NCBI GenBank assembly: GCA_965116435.1
Contig: OZ220686.1
Coordinates: 372,001 to 436,000, forward strand
DNA from: VXPQ01 sp965116435
GTDB lineage: Bacteria > Bacteroidota > Rhodothermia > Rhodothermales > VXPQ01
Reading direction: 5' to 3'
Length of the DNA: 64,000 nucleotides
The translations under genes and the position numbers were made by a program. The notes under the pieces are model-generated. The model saw nothing but the letters and a program-made list of their open reading frames with translations. It ran no database searches and had not been told where the DNA came from. Position 1 is the stretch's first letter. Each line of letters begins with the position of its first letter. This document shows, piece after piece, positions 47,277-55,898 of the stretch.

Positions 47277-48308
47277 ATGTCTTCCCCCGTACGCATTCTT
47301 CAATACGGCGTCGGCCCCATCGGGCTGGCGTGCATTCGCACGATTCTGGCCAAACAGGATACGGGCCGGCTGGCGCTGGCGAGCGCCGTAGACGTAGACC
47401 CGGAGAAGGTGGGCCGCGACGTGGCCGAATTGCTGGGAGACGACCTTCCGCCCACCGGCGTCGTGGTGCGGGACGATGTGCCCGCCGCGCTGGCCGAAAT
47501 CAAGCCCGATGTGGTGTTGCATACGACATCCTCGTTTCTGGATCGCATGCATGGCCAGCTTGAGGAATGTATTCGCGCGGGCGCGCCCGTGGTTTCCTCG
47601 ACCGAGGAGTTGGCCTTTCCGTACGATCGGCATCCCGGAATCAGCCGGCGTTTGCACGAGGAAGCCGTGGCGCATGGCGTGGCGGTCGTGGGCACGGGCG
47701 TGAACCCCGGCTACGCCATGGATACGCTGGCGCTCATGGCGACGGGCGTCTGCTGCGACGTTTCGGAGGTGCATGCCGTGCGCGTGGTGGATGCGGGGAA
47801 ACGCCGCCGTCCGCTCCAGGTCAAGGTGGGCGCCGGGCTTTCGGTCGAGGCGTTCGAGGAGAAGAAAGCCACGGGAATGTTCGGCCATATCGGGCTGCGC
47901 GAATCGCTGCTTTTCGTAGCGAAGGGGCTTGGCTGGGCGCTGGACGTTGTAGACGAACGCCTGAACCCGGTGCTGGCGGATCGGGACATCACCACACCGT
48001 TCCTGACCGTACCGGCGGGGCGCGTGGCGGGCATCCATCACGCCATCACGGGCTATGCGGGAGCGCGCCCTGTGCTTTCCCTGGACCTGAAGATGTTCGT
48101 GGGCGCCGAGGAGCCCCGGGACGCCGTGCGCGTGGCGGGCGATCCGCCGGTTGATCTCGTGATTCGCGGAGGCATATTCGGGGATACGGCTACCGTGGCT
48201 GCGCTGATCAACGCCATCCCGCTGGTCCTGCAGGCCTCGCCGGGCCTTAAAACCATGATGGATCTTCCTGTCCCGCGCGCGTTCGCGTGCCTCCCCGGCA
48301 CGGGCTAA
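47277..48308 (+). CDS. DapB-like NAD(P)-dependent dehydrogenase
   Basis: Rossmann-fold oxidoreductase annotated in relatives as a dihydrodipicolinate reductase-like protein. N-terminal I-L-Q-Y-G-V-G-P-I-G-L-A is the dinucleotide motif. V-L-H-T-T-S-S-F-L and V-S-S-T-E-E-L are the segments found in DapB-like enzymes, and G-T-G-V-N-P-G-Y-A-M-D-T-L is typical of the 2,4-diaminopentanoate dehydrogenase subgroup. 343 residues, longer than true DapB (about 270). It lies 59 bases after pruA on the same strand, which suggests an amino-acid breakdown role, but this is inference. Confidence 0.85.
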   Translation: MSSPVRILQYGVGPIGLACIRTILAKQDTGRLALASAVDVDPEKVGRDVAELLGDDLPPTGVVVRDDVPAALAEIKPDVVLHTTSSFLDRMHGQLEECIRAGAPVVSSTEELAFPYDRHPGISRRLHEEAVAHGVAVVGTGVNPGYAMDTLALMATGVCCDVSEVHAVRVVDAGKRRRPLQVKVGAGLSVEAFEEKKATGMFGHIGLRESLLFVAKGLGWALDVVDERLNPVLADRDITTPFLTVPAGRVAGIHHAITGYAGARPVLSLDLKMFVGAEEPRDAVRVAGDPPVDLVIRGGIFGDTATVAALINAIPLVLQASPGLKTMMDLPVPRAFACLPGTG

Positions 48309-48340
48309 TTGTGACCGTTCGGGAGGGATTCTTTGGAGGC

Positions 48341-48367
48341 TTCGCGGCCTTAATCAGTGCATCCTAC
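48341..48367. repeat. Solo terminal repeat related to the 63091 element, just before thiE
   Basis: TTCGCGGCCTTAATCAGTGC and ATCCTA match the right terminus of the complete element. It ends five bases before the thiE ATG, so any thiE ribosome site lies inside it. Confidence 0.55.
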
Positions 48368-48372
48368 AGCCT

Positions 48373-49029
48373 ATGAGCAAGCGCGTCGGACGATTGCATG
48401 TGTTGACGGACCTGCGTTTCCAGCAGCGTTTCCGCCATGCGGACTTGGCCCGCCTCGCGGCGGAAGGCGGCGCCGACGCCATTCAGTTTCGGGAAAAAAC
48501 AGGCGCTGCGCGCGACAGGCTGGCCGAGGCAAGGCGCGTCGTGGCCGTATGTCGGGAATGGAGCGTGCCCTGCATTGTCAACGACCGCCTCGATATTGCG
48601 TGGGCGTGCCGCGCCGACGGCGTGCATCTTGGGCAAGAAGATGTGCCTGTCCCGGACGCCCGGGCCCTGTTGGGGCCGAACGCCGTCATAGGCGGCACGG
48701 CTACGACCCTTGAGGAAGCGCTGGCGATGCAGGAGTCCGGCGCGGATTATGTGGGGTTTGGGCCTGTGTTTTCCGGGGCGAGCAAGGAGCGGGCGGCCTC
48801 TGTGAAAGGGTTGACGAAGCTGGCGGGCGTTTGCGCGGCGGTGCGCATCCCGGTCGTGGCGATCGGGGGAATGTCTGTGGATCGGGTCGCGTCTGTGCTG
48901 GAGGCCGGAGCGCATGGCGTCGCCGTGATGACCGGCGTGACGACGGCGGACGATCCGGCCCGCGCCGCCCGCGCGTTCCGCGACGCGCTGGACGCTGCGC
49001 TCCGGACGCATTCGGGACCAGGCGGCTAA
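48373..49029 (+). CDS. thiE: Thiamine-phosphate synthase
   Basis: Joins the pyrimidine and thiazole halves of thiamine. The barrel shows Q-F-R-E-K-T near residue 38, V-N-D-R-L-D-I-A, G-V-H-L-G-Q-E-D, Y-V-G-F-G-P-V-F, and A-I-G-G-M-S. 218 residues, standard. No TPP riboswitch was recognised in the short space upstream and no other thi gene is near. Its stop overlaps the hemD stop from the other strand. Confidence 0.94.
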   Translation: MSKRVGRLHVLTDLRFQQRFRHADLARLAAEGGADAIQFREKTGAARDRLAEARRVVAVCREWSVPCIVNDRLDIAWACRADGVHLGQEDVPVPDARALLGPNAVIGGTATTLEEALAMQESGADYVGFGPVFSGASKERAASVKGLTKLAGVCAAVRIPVVAIGGMSVDRVASVLEAGAHGVAVMTGVTTADDPARAARAFRDALDAALRTHSGPGG

Positions 49030-49820
49030 CGGGCCGCGCGCAGGGCCTGCGCCAACGCCTCCGGCGCGGGTTCTTCGGCTACCGCGAGGACGTCGAAGCC
49101 GCGGGTGCGGATCGCCTGGGCCGTCACCGCGCCGATCGCAGCGATGGACAGGCCTTCCATGGATACCCCGGCAGACCGAAGCATGGCTTCCAGGCCGGAC
49201 GGACTGAAAAACACGATCCAGTCGGGCTTTGCGCCGCCCGGCCATGCCTGTAGCGTCCGCAAGCGCGTGCGATAGACCACCGCTTCGTCCACGGAGAGTC
49301 CGCCCGCGCGCAAGATCTCAGGCAAGGCGGCTCGCCGTCGATCTCCGCACAGAAAGAGCAACGGGCCGCGTACGCGCTGCTTCAGGATATGATTAGCGAG
49401 GTGCTCCGCCGACCCGGCCTCCTCCCCTTCCGGCTCGTATCCGAGCGCGCGCAGGGCAGCGGCGGTGCGCGGTCCTACCGCAAACGCCTTTGGCTGTTTC
49501 CAAGGCTGTTTCCAAGCGCTTTCCGGCGCGGTCTCCCCTCCCGCAGGGCCGGATTCGGCGGCGGGAAACGCCCTGCCGAAGGCCTCCACCGCGCGCGGGC
49601 TGGTGAAAATCCATCCTGCATGCCGTCCAGGAGATGGTACAGGGCCTGCAAGGCCGCGCAAGGTTTCGGGAGGTTCGTACTCGAACTTCAGCGCCGGGTG
49701 GGTTGCGGCCTCGAATCCGGCGGTCCGGAGCGCCTGTTCCCAGGGACAGGACATGGCCTGCCTGGGCGGAATTTCCCCGGATGTATCCCCGGCGCGCAGC
49801 AAAAGCACCCTTTTTTTCAT
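49026..49820 (-). CDS. hemD: Uroporphyrinogen-III synthase
   Basis: Closes hydroxymethylbilane to uroporphyrinogen III. The family is poorly conserved; identification rests on the W-I-F-T-S-P-R-A-V-E-A-F segment, I-V-F-F-S-P-S-G-L-E and A-I-G-A-V-T-A-Q-A-I in the C-terminal half, and the position after hemC. ATG 49820 shares bases with the hemC stop. 264 residues. A longer open frame upstream lies within hemC and is rejected. Confidence 0.9.
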   Translation of the reverse strand: MKKRVLLLRAGDTSGEIPPRQAMSCPWEQALRTAGFEAATHPALKFEYEPPETLRGLAGPVPSPGRHAGWIFTSPRAVEAFGRAFPAAESGPAGGETAPESAWKQPWKQPKAFAVGPRTAAALRALGYEPEGEEAGSAEHLANHILKQRVRGPLLFLCGDRRRAALPEILRAGGLSVDEAVVYRTRLRTLQAWPGGAKPDWIVFFSPSGLEAMLRSAGVSMEGLSIAAIGAVTAQAIRTRGFDVLAVAEEPAPEALAQALRAAR

Positions 49821-50800
49821 CACTCGCGCAGCCCCGGGCGCAATGCGTCCAGAATCTCTCGTCCCCCCTGTTCGAGCAGTTCGCAGGCCAGTTCGGCGCC
49901 GATGTTTTCGGCGTCGGAGGCGGGTCCCGTCCGCCCTGCCCGGCACAGACGCTTGCCGTCCGGCGAAGCAATGCATCCGTCCAGCGCCAACCGCCCTTCC
50001 TCGAGGCGTCCCCATGCGCCCGCGGGGATGGAGCATCCTCCGCGCAACGCGTGCAGAAAACTTCTTTCCGCCTGTACTGCGCACGCCGTGCGCGGGTCAT
50101 GCACCGTTTCCTGCAGCAGCGTCCGGATGCGTTCGTTCCGGTCCGGGCACACGATTGCGAGGGCGCCCTGTCCGGGCGCCGGCAACATACGGTCTTTCGG
50201 GATGCACTCCGTAATGCATGCTTCCATGCCCAACCGCTTCAGGCCAGCCGCAGCGAGTATGAGGCCGGTCCATGCGCTCTCCGCCAGTTTGCGCAGCCGG
50301 GTGCCGACGTTGCCGCGCACCGGCTCGATGCGTAAGTCGGGACGCCAGGCCAGCAGCTGGGCTTGTCTCCGGGGAGAGGACGTGGCCAGTACGGCGCCTT
50401 CGGGCATATCCGCGAATCCTCCCGAATAGCCGGAGTAGCCCGGACGGCCTACGAACGCATCCGAGGGGTCTTCTCGCAGGCCTATCGCGCCGACGACCAG
50501 GCCCTCAGGGGTTTCCGTGGGCCAGTCTTTCAGGGAATGTACGGCCAGGTCGATCGCTCCGTGGAGCAGCGCCTCGTCCAGTTCCTTCGTAAAGAGGGCC
50601 TGACTGTTTATCTGGGCGAGCGGCTTGTCGAGGATGCGGTCGCCCGTGGTCGTGATTTCGCACAATTCCGCGCGATACCCTGCCGCCGCCAGCCGGTCCT
50701 GCACCATGGTCGCCTGTCGCCGGGCAAGGGGGCTGCTCCTCGTTCCGATCTTCAGCGGAGCGGCATGGCGAAGCGGCGGACTCAGGCGGTTACGAGGCAT
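49820..50800 (-). CDS. hemC: Porphobilinogen deaminase (hydroxymethylbilane synthase)
   Basis: Polymerises four porphobilinogens. Motifs: I-G-T-R-S-S-P-L-A-R-R-Q-A, the T-T-T-G-D-R-I-L-D segment, F-T-K-E-L-D-E-A-L, A-V-H-S-L-K-D, and the cofactor-binding cysteine in L-R-G-G-C-S-I-P-A-G-A. ATG 50800 overlaps the last 11 bases of hemA. 326 residues. Confidence 0.96.
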   Translation of the reverse strand: MPRNRLSPPLRHAAPLKIGTRSSPLARRQATMVQDRLAAAGYRAELCEITTTGDRILDKPLAQINSQALFTKELDEALLHGAIDLAVHSLKDWPTETPEGLVVGAIGLREDPSDAFVGRPGYSGYSGGFADMPEGAVLATSSPRRQAQLLAWRPDLRIEPVRGNVGTRLRKLAESAWTGLILAAAGLKRLGMEACITECIPKDRMLPAPGQGALAIVCPDRNERIRTLLQETVHDPRTACAVQAERSFLHALRGGCSIPAGAWGRLEEGRLALDGCIASPDGKRLCRAGRTGPASDAENIGAELACELLEQGGREILDALRPGLRE

Positions 50801-52274
50801 GGGGGACGGTTTCCGGATCCGGGGACGGCGTCCGCGCCGCCTCGTCGGCAGCGCGCTCCATCTCTCTGGGCATGTCTCTGGGGATGTCTCCGGGTATGTC
50901 CCCCGGCAGGCGGTCGGCCTGCGTCGCGTCCGGCGAGAGGGCGCCCGCGTCCTGCGCCTCCGGGCAAGGCCGGTTCGGCGTGGCCGGCGTTTCTTCGTCG
51001 TCGCAATCGTGCCGTTGAAAAAGATGCTCAAGCAAACGCACCCCATGAGAAAAATCGATGCGTTCGGGATCGACGCTTTTCAACCGGACCACAGGCACGG
51101 CCAGCAATTTCTGCACGATCGAGCGAGTGAGCTGGTCCAGTTGTTCCTGGTTCGCTTCTGAAAAGCGCTGCCGATGCTTGTCCACTTCCTGCGCCCGGAT
51201 GGTTTCGAACGTATCTGCGATAGCCCGGATGGCCGGTTGCAGCGATTCGTGCAGAAATACCCAGGAAACGTATTCGCTGAGCATCTCGCCCACGATTTCG
51301 CGGGCCTTGTCCAGCGAAGGTTCGGGTAGCGCCGGCGACCTCGTGTCGGCTTGACCAAGATGGTCTATCGTAAGGAGTTCGACATGGGGCAGCGTCCCGA
51401 TCTCTTCGGCCACGCCGCGCGGCACGGAAATATCGATGAGCAAGAGCGGCGTATCTCGCGCTTCGAGGACAAATTCTTCTCGCCGCAATACGGGTTCCGG
51501 CGCGAGGGTAGCCACGATCACCGCATCCGATCGTGCGGCGGCGGCATGGCGGTCCTGCCAAGGGATATAGTCCGCCCGGTACTGTTCGGCGGCGCGGCGG
51601 GCCCGCGCTTCGGTCCGGTTTGCGAACGCAAGCCGTTCTATCCCCAGTCTGCGCAACGCTTCCCCTGTTTCTTGCCCAATGTCTCCCGCGCCAACAATCA
51701 GTACGCTTGGCGCGGCGGCGCCGTCTTTTCGGGGTGCGTTTCGGCGGAATCGGGACTGTACGATGGCGGCGGCGCTCCTTGGCACGGAGGCCTTGTTGCG
51801 CGACAGGTCCGTTTCGTTGATGACGCGCTTGGCGGTCCGGAACGCCGTATGCAAGAGGCGATGCATGGTCGTATCCACCCACTCCTCCTCTACCGCCACA
51901 GCGTACGCTTCCTTGAGCTGAAAATAAATGTGAACGTCGCCGAGGACCCCGGCTTGCATGCCGGAGGCCACTTCGAAAATATGTCGAATGGCCTCTTCGT
52001 CCCGATACAGAAAAGCCTTATCTTCCGGCCAGTCGCAGGAGGCATGGCGCGCAAGCGCGTGCTGCACGGCGCGTACGTCGTCCTCCACCCCATACAGATA
52101 GGCCTCCGTGCGATTGCACGTGGAAAGCAGGACGATTTCGGAGCCCGGCGCCAGGGACAGGTTGCGGTACGCGCTGCGCCCCTCCCCCCAGTTCGCTGCG
52201 AAGGGGCCCCGAACGTCTACCGGCGCCTGCGTATAATTGAGGCCCAGTGCGTAAAATGTTTTGACAGAAGGCAT
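50790..52274 (-). CDS. hemA: Glutamyl-tRNA reductase
   Basis: Reduces glutamyl-tRNA to glutamate semialdehyde, the first step of the C5 haem pathway. Catalytic Cys in L-L-S-T-C-N-R-T-E, NADPH site V-G-A-G-D-I-G-Q-E, and the dimerisation helices with D-K-H-R-Q-R. After the conserved core (about 420 residues) a Pro/Asp/Arg-rich tail of some 70 residues has repeated I-P-G-D-I-P and D-M-P-R-E-M units. It overlaps hemC, so hemA-hemC-hemD are one coupled operon. hemL and hemB are elsewhere. Confidence 0.96.
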   Translation of the reverse strand: MPSVKTFYALGLNYTQAPVDVRGPFAANWGEGRSAYRNLSLAPGSEIVLLSTCNRTEAYLYGVEDDVRAVQHALARHASCDWPEDKAFLYRDEEAIRHIFEVASGMQAGVLGDVHIYFQLKEAYAVAVEEEWVDTTMHRLLHTAFRTAKRVINETDLSRNKASVPRSAAAIVQSRFRRNAPRKDGAAAPSVLIVGAGDIGQETGEALRRLGIERLAFANRTEARARRAAEQYRADYIPWQDRHAAAARSDAVIVATLAPEPVLRREEFVLEARDTPLLLIDISVPRGVAEEIGTLPHVELLTIDHLGQADTRSPALPEPSLDKAREIVGEMLSEYVSWVFLHESLQPAIRAIADTFETIRAQEVDKHRQRFSEANQEQLDQLTRSIVQKLLAVPVVRLKSVDPERIDFSHGVRLLEHLFQRHDCDDEETPATPNRPCPEAQDAGALSPDATQADRLPGDIPGDIPRDMPREMERAADEAARTPSPDPETVPHAS

Positions 52275-52403
52275 GACCGGTTACAATCTGGACATGGCGA
52301 GAAAATAAAAGCCACATTTCGGTAAATGTAGGCATTTTCGCTTTTTTACGCAAAATTCCCGTGCCGTTTCACCAGAATTCCCCATAGTATCGGGGATACG
52401 CCG

Positions 52404-53525
52404 ATGTCCGAATCTCCTTTTATTGCCCGCCAGCAAGCCCTTGCGCGCCAACTTGTTTCCTCAGATCTGCATGCGCTTGCGGTCATTCCCGGCGCGTCCA
52501 TGCGGTACTTGTCCGGGCTGGAGTTTCATGTGAGCGAGCGTCCCGTGGCGGCGTTTTTCCGGCGGCAAGGCCCTCCTGTGATGGCGCTGCCCGAACTGGA
52601 ACGGGGCAAACTCGGCGGATTGCCGTTCGACCTGTGCGCGTATACGTACGGAGAGGACCCTTCGACCTGGGGCGGGGCGTTCAGGGAGGCGACGCGCGCT
52701 GCCGGGCTACGCAGGGCGCGCATCGGGGTCGAGGCAGGGAGCATGCGCGTGCTCGAACTCCGCTTGTTGCAAGAAGCGCTTCCGGAGGCTGCGTATCCGG
52801 ATGGAAGCGAGGCGGTGGCCGCCCTGCGGATATGCAAGGACGCGCACGAGATCGCACGGATGCGCCGCGCCGCGCAGGTGGCCGAGGAGGCCATGCGGCA
52901 GACCCTTCCTGCCATAGAACCAGGCGTAACGGAACGGGACGTGGCTTCCCTGCTGACGGCCCGGCTTTTTGCGGCCGGCTGCGCGCCCGAACTGCCCTTT
53001 TCGCCCATCGTGGCGTTCGGGGCGTCCTCCGCCAACCCGCATGCCGTGCCGGGCGACCGCCCGTTGCGCCCCGGCGCATTGATTTTGTGCGACTGGGGGG
53101 CGCATGTGGACGGCTATTTTTCCGACATGACGCGCATGTTCAGCTACGGCGAGCCGCCCCGCCCGCAGCGCGAGATCGTGGACATCGTGGATCGCGCCCG
53201 GCAAGCGGCGGTAGAGGCTGCCGGGCCAGATGTGCCTGCTTCAGAAGTGGACCGGGCCGCCCGCGCCGTGATCGAACAGGCCGGGTTCGGGGAACGGTTC
53301 ATCCATCGCACCGGGCATGGTCTGGGGCTGGAAATCCACGAAGCGCCCTGGATTCGAAACGGCAACGCGATGCGGTTGCGGCCGGGCATGGCCTTCACCA
53401 TTGAACCGGGAATCTATCTGCCCGGCGTGGCGGGGGCCCGCATCGAGGACATGGCGGTCGTCACCGAAGACGGCGCCGAAACGCTTACGACCTTGCCCCG
53501 GGGCCTGACCGATCTTGCGGCGTAG
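52404..53525 (+). CDS. M24 family aminopeptidase (Xaa-Pro peptidase type), second copy
   Basis: Pita-bread metallopeptidase like the one at 10360 but clearly diverged. N-terminal creatinase domain (M-R-Y-L-S-G-L-E-F-H), then catalytic ligands in L-C-D-W-G, S-D-M-T-R-M-F, G-H-G-L-G-L-E-I-H-E, I-E-P-G-I-Y and R-I-E-D. 373 residues from ATG 52404. Convergent with pepF with 18 bases between stops. It probably removes residues next to proline from peptides made by the neighbouring M3 oligopeptidase; that link is inference. Confidence 0.93.
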   Translation: MSESPFIARQQALARQLVSSDLHALAVIPGASMRYLSGLEFHVSERPVAAFFRRQGPPVMALPELERGKLGGLPFDLCAYTYGEDPSTWGGAFREATRAAGLRRARIGVEAGSMRVLELRLLQEALPEAAYPDGSEAVAALRICKDAHEIARMRRAAQVAEEAMRQTLPAIEPGVTERDVASLLTARLFAAGCAPELPFSPIVAFGASSANPHAVPGDRPLRPGALILCDWGAHVDGYFSDMTRMFSYGEPPRPQREIVDIVDRARQAAVEAAGPDVPASEVDRAARAVIEQAGFGERFIHRTGHGLGLEIHEAPWIRNGNAMRLRPGMAFTIEPGIYLPGVAGARIEDMAVVTEDGAETLTTLPRGLTDLAA

Positions 53526-53543
53526 CCGAAAGCGGAAAGCCTG

Positions 53544-55352
53544 CTACCTGGAATCTTCGGGCTGCGGCAAGGCGTCGGCCAGCGCTTCGGCTTCGGTAAC
53601 CCATGCCTCGATGGTCGCCAGCCCGTCGCGCCACAAGGCGGGGTCTTGCAGGTCTACCCCTGCGCGCGCGGCCAGCACGTGCGGCCAGTCCGAACCGCCG
53701 GCTTCCAGCAGGGCAAGGTATCTGCCCGGAAAATCTTCCGGGTCGGCAAGGTACCGGGCGTACAGCGCCAGCACCAGCAATTCCCCGAAGGCGTAGGCAT
53801 ACACATACCCCGGCGTATGCAGAAAATGGGGAATGTAGCTCCACCAGCGCCGGTAATGCTCGCCCAGCGTTACGCTGTCTCCGAACATGGCTTGCTGGGT
53901 TTCCATCCAGAGATCGCCGAACCGGTCTACGCCCAGTTCTCCGTGTTCGCGGCGCTCCGTATGGACGGCCTGTTCGAACCGGTTCATGGCGATTTGCCGA
54001 AATACCGTGGCCATCGTGTCGTCGATTTTGCCGACGAGCATCGCCAGCCGGTTGGCGGGATTTCGTTCGTGCGCCAGCATTTCCCGAAAGGTGAGCATTT
54101 CCCCGAAGACCGAGGCGGTTTCGGCGGTCGTCAGCGGCGTATCGGCTTGCAGTACGCCCTGTTTCCTCGACAGGTACTGGTGCACGCCGTGGCCCAGTTC
54201 GTGCGCCAGCGTTTGCACGTCCCGCGGTCTTCCCGCAAAATTCAGGAGGATGTACGGGTGGGCGCTTGGTACGACGCCGTGACTGAACGCGCCGCCGCGC
54301 TTGCCGGACGCGGGCGGGGCGTCGATCCAGCGCCCGTCGAAGAACAGGTCGGCGACGGCGCCCATGCGGGGATGGAATCCATGGTAGGCCGCCTGCACGA
54401 TGCGGCGCGCTTCGGCCCAGGTATATTCCCGATCGGATTCGCCCACAGGCGCATACCGGTCGTAGTCGAACAGTTCGTCGTAGCCGAGCAGGCGGCGTTT
54501 CAGCCGGTAAAACCGGGCCGCAAGGTCGTACCTTGAGGTGACGGCCTCGATGAGCGCCTCCACGGTTTCGTCTTGCACCTCGTTGGACAGATTCCGGTCG
54601 GATAGCCAGGTGGCGTAGCCGCGAAGCCGGTCGTCGATGGCTTTGTCCGCAAGGATCGCGTTGAATACAGAAGTTAGCGTGCGGCTATGCGTCGCCAGGC
54701 CTTCTGTCAGGCTGAGGGCGGCCCGGCGGCGCAGGGAGCGGTCCGGCTGGTGCAGCATGGACAGGACGTCCTGTTCGGTCTTTTCTTCCCCGTCGAGGCG
54801 GAAGCGGGCGCCGCCCAGCAGTTCGTCGAAGAAGCGGTTCCAGGCGCTGCTCCCGGTAACGGCCTTCTCGGCCAGTATTTTTTCTTCCGGCTCCGTAAGC
54901 AGGTGATCCCGCTGCAATCGCTGCACTTCGAGGTAATGCCGATAGCCGGTCAGGTCCCCGGAATCGATCAGGCGAGCCGCCTGTTCGTCGTCGGCCTTGC
55001 ACCATTCCAGTCCGAAAAAGATGAGGTGCTGCATCGTGCGCGTATAGGCCTCGCGGACATGCTGGAGCAAGGCGCCCCGACGCTCGTCGCCGGTGTCCGT
55101 GGCCCATTGCAGAAAGGCGTAGGAGTATGCTTTCCCTATGCGGTCCTGAATCTTTTCGAGGCGCCCCAGCGCTTCGGCCATGTCCTCCGGGGAGAGGGCG
55201 GCAACCCGGCCTCGCCAAGCGGTTTCGAACGCCTCGGCGTCGGTCAGTGCGTGCGCAAGGTCCTGGTGCAGGGCCTCTTCCGACGGGTACAGGTCGGCCA
55301 GATTCCAGCGGACATGTTCGGCGCCGGTCTTTTTTTCGGACATGGGATTCAT
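53544..55352 (-). CDS. pepF: Oligoendopeptidase F (M3 family)
   Basis: Cytoplasmic zinc oligopeptidase. The zinc motif is H-E-L-G-H-G-V-H in the C-terminal third, with the distal ligand in the T-A-S-V-F-G-E-M segment. R-W-W-S-Y-I-P-H and P-G-Y-V-Y-A-Y-A-F-G are family hallmarks. 602 residues. A second ATG lies three codons inside. Confidence 0.94.
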   Translation of the reverse strand: MNPMSEKKTGAEHVRWNLADLYPSEEALHQDLAHALTDAEAFETAWRGRVAALSPEDMAEALGRLEKIQDRIGKAYSYAFLQWATDTGDERRGALLQHVREAYTRTMQHLIFFGLEWCKADDEQAARLIDSGDLTGYRHYLEVQRLQRDHLLTEPEEKILAEKAVTGSSAWNRFFDELLGGARFRLDGEEKTEQDVLSMLHQPDRSLRRRAALSLTEGLATHSRTLTSVFNAILADKAIDDRLRGYATWLSDRNLSNEVQDETVEALIEAVTSRYDLAARFYRLKRRLLGYDELFDYDRYAPVGESDREYTWAEARRIVQAAYHGFHPRMGAVADLFFDGRWIDAPPASGKRGGAFSHGVVPSAHPYILLNFAGRPRDVQTLAHELGHGVHQYLSRKQGVLQADTPLTTAETASVFGEMLTFREMLAHERNPANRLAMLVGKIDDTMATVFRQIAMNRFEQAVHTERREHGELGVDRFGDLWMETQQAMFGDSVTLGEHYRRWWSYIPHFLHTPGYVYAYAFGELLVLALYARYLADPEDFPGRYLALLEAGGSDWPHVLAARAGVDLQDPALWRDGLATIEAWVTEAEALADALPQPEDSR

Positions 55353-55455
55353 GGGATAAAGCGGGTTGCGGCAGGATGTTTTTTTCCGAATTTACCGGGA
55401 GTGCGTATATTGGCGCATTCCAGACGTCATTCCATCACACATTCTCGTAAATACC

Positions 55456-55881
55456 ATGCAAATACGTACAGCCGAAGCCACCTGGAAAGGCAATTTGAAG
55501 GAAGGAGAAGGTACTGTCACGGTGCTGGGGAAGCAGGTTCCCTATTCCTTCGCGTCTCGTTTCGAGAACGGGGCCGGAACGAATCCGGAGGAACTGCTGG
55601 CGGCCGGCCACGCAGGATGTCTTGCGATGGCGTTTTCGAACGACCTGGCGAACGCGGGCTATACGCCCCGACGAGTGCATGCGACAGCCGCGGTGCATTT
55701 GACGATAACGGATGCGGGCGCCGTCATTCCGCAGATCGACGTGACGATCGAGGGCGACGTGCCGGATATCGACGAAGCCACGTTTCAGCAGATGGCCGAG
55801 GCGGCGAAGTCCAATTGCCCGGTATCGAAGTTGTTCGCGGGGGCGGATATCACGCTGGACGCGACGCTCCAGGCGGGATAA
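55456..55881 (+). CDS. OsmC/Ohr family peroxiredoxin-like protein
   Basis: Small thiol peroxidase for organic or fatty-acid hydroperoxides. Both catalytic cysteines are present: A-G-C-L-A-M-A-F-S and S-N-C-P-V-S-K-L. The N-terminal E-A-T-W-K-G-N and N-P-E-E-L-L-A-A-G-H-A match OsmC rather than Ohr. 141 residues from ATG 55456. Divergent from pepF and convergent with proA. Confidence 0.94.
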   Translation: MQIRTAEATWKGNLKEGEGTVTVLGKQVPYSFASRFENGAGTNPEELLAAGHAGCLAMAFSNDLANAGYTPRRVHATAAVHLTITDAGAVIPQIDVTIEGDVPDIDEATFQQMAEAAKSNCPVSKLFAGADITLDATLQAG

Positions 55882-55898
55882 GCCCGGCTTCCGACGGA

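Noticed and set aside
48309..48372. A TPP riboswitch before thiE
   Set aside because: The space is only 64 bases, none of the conserved TPP motif is present, and much of it is explained by the element end.
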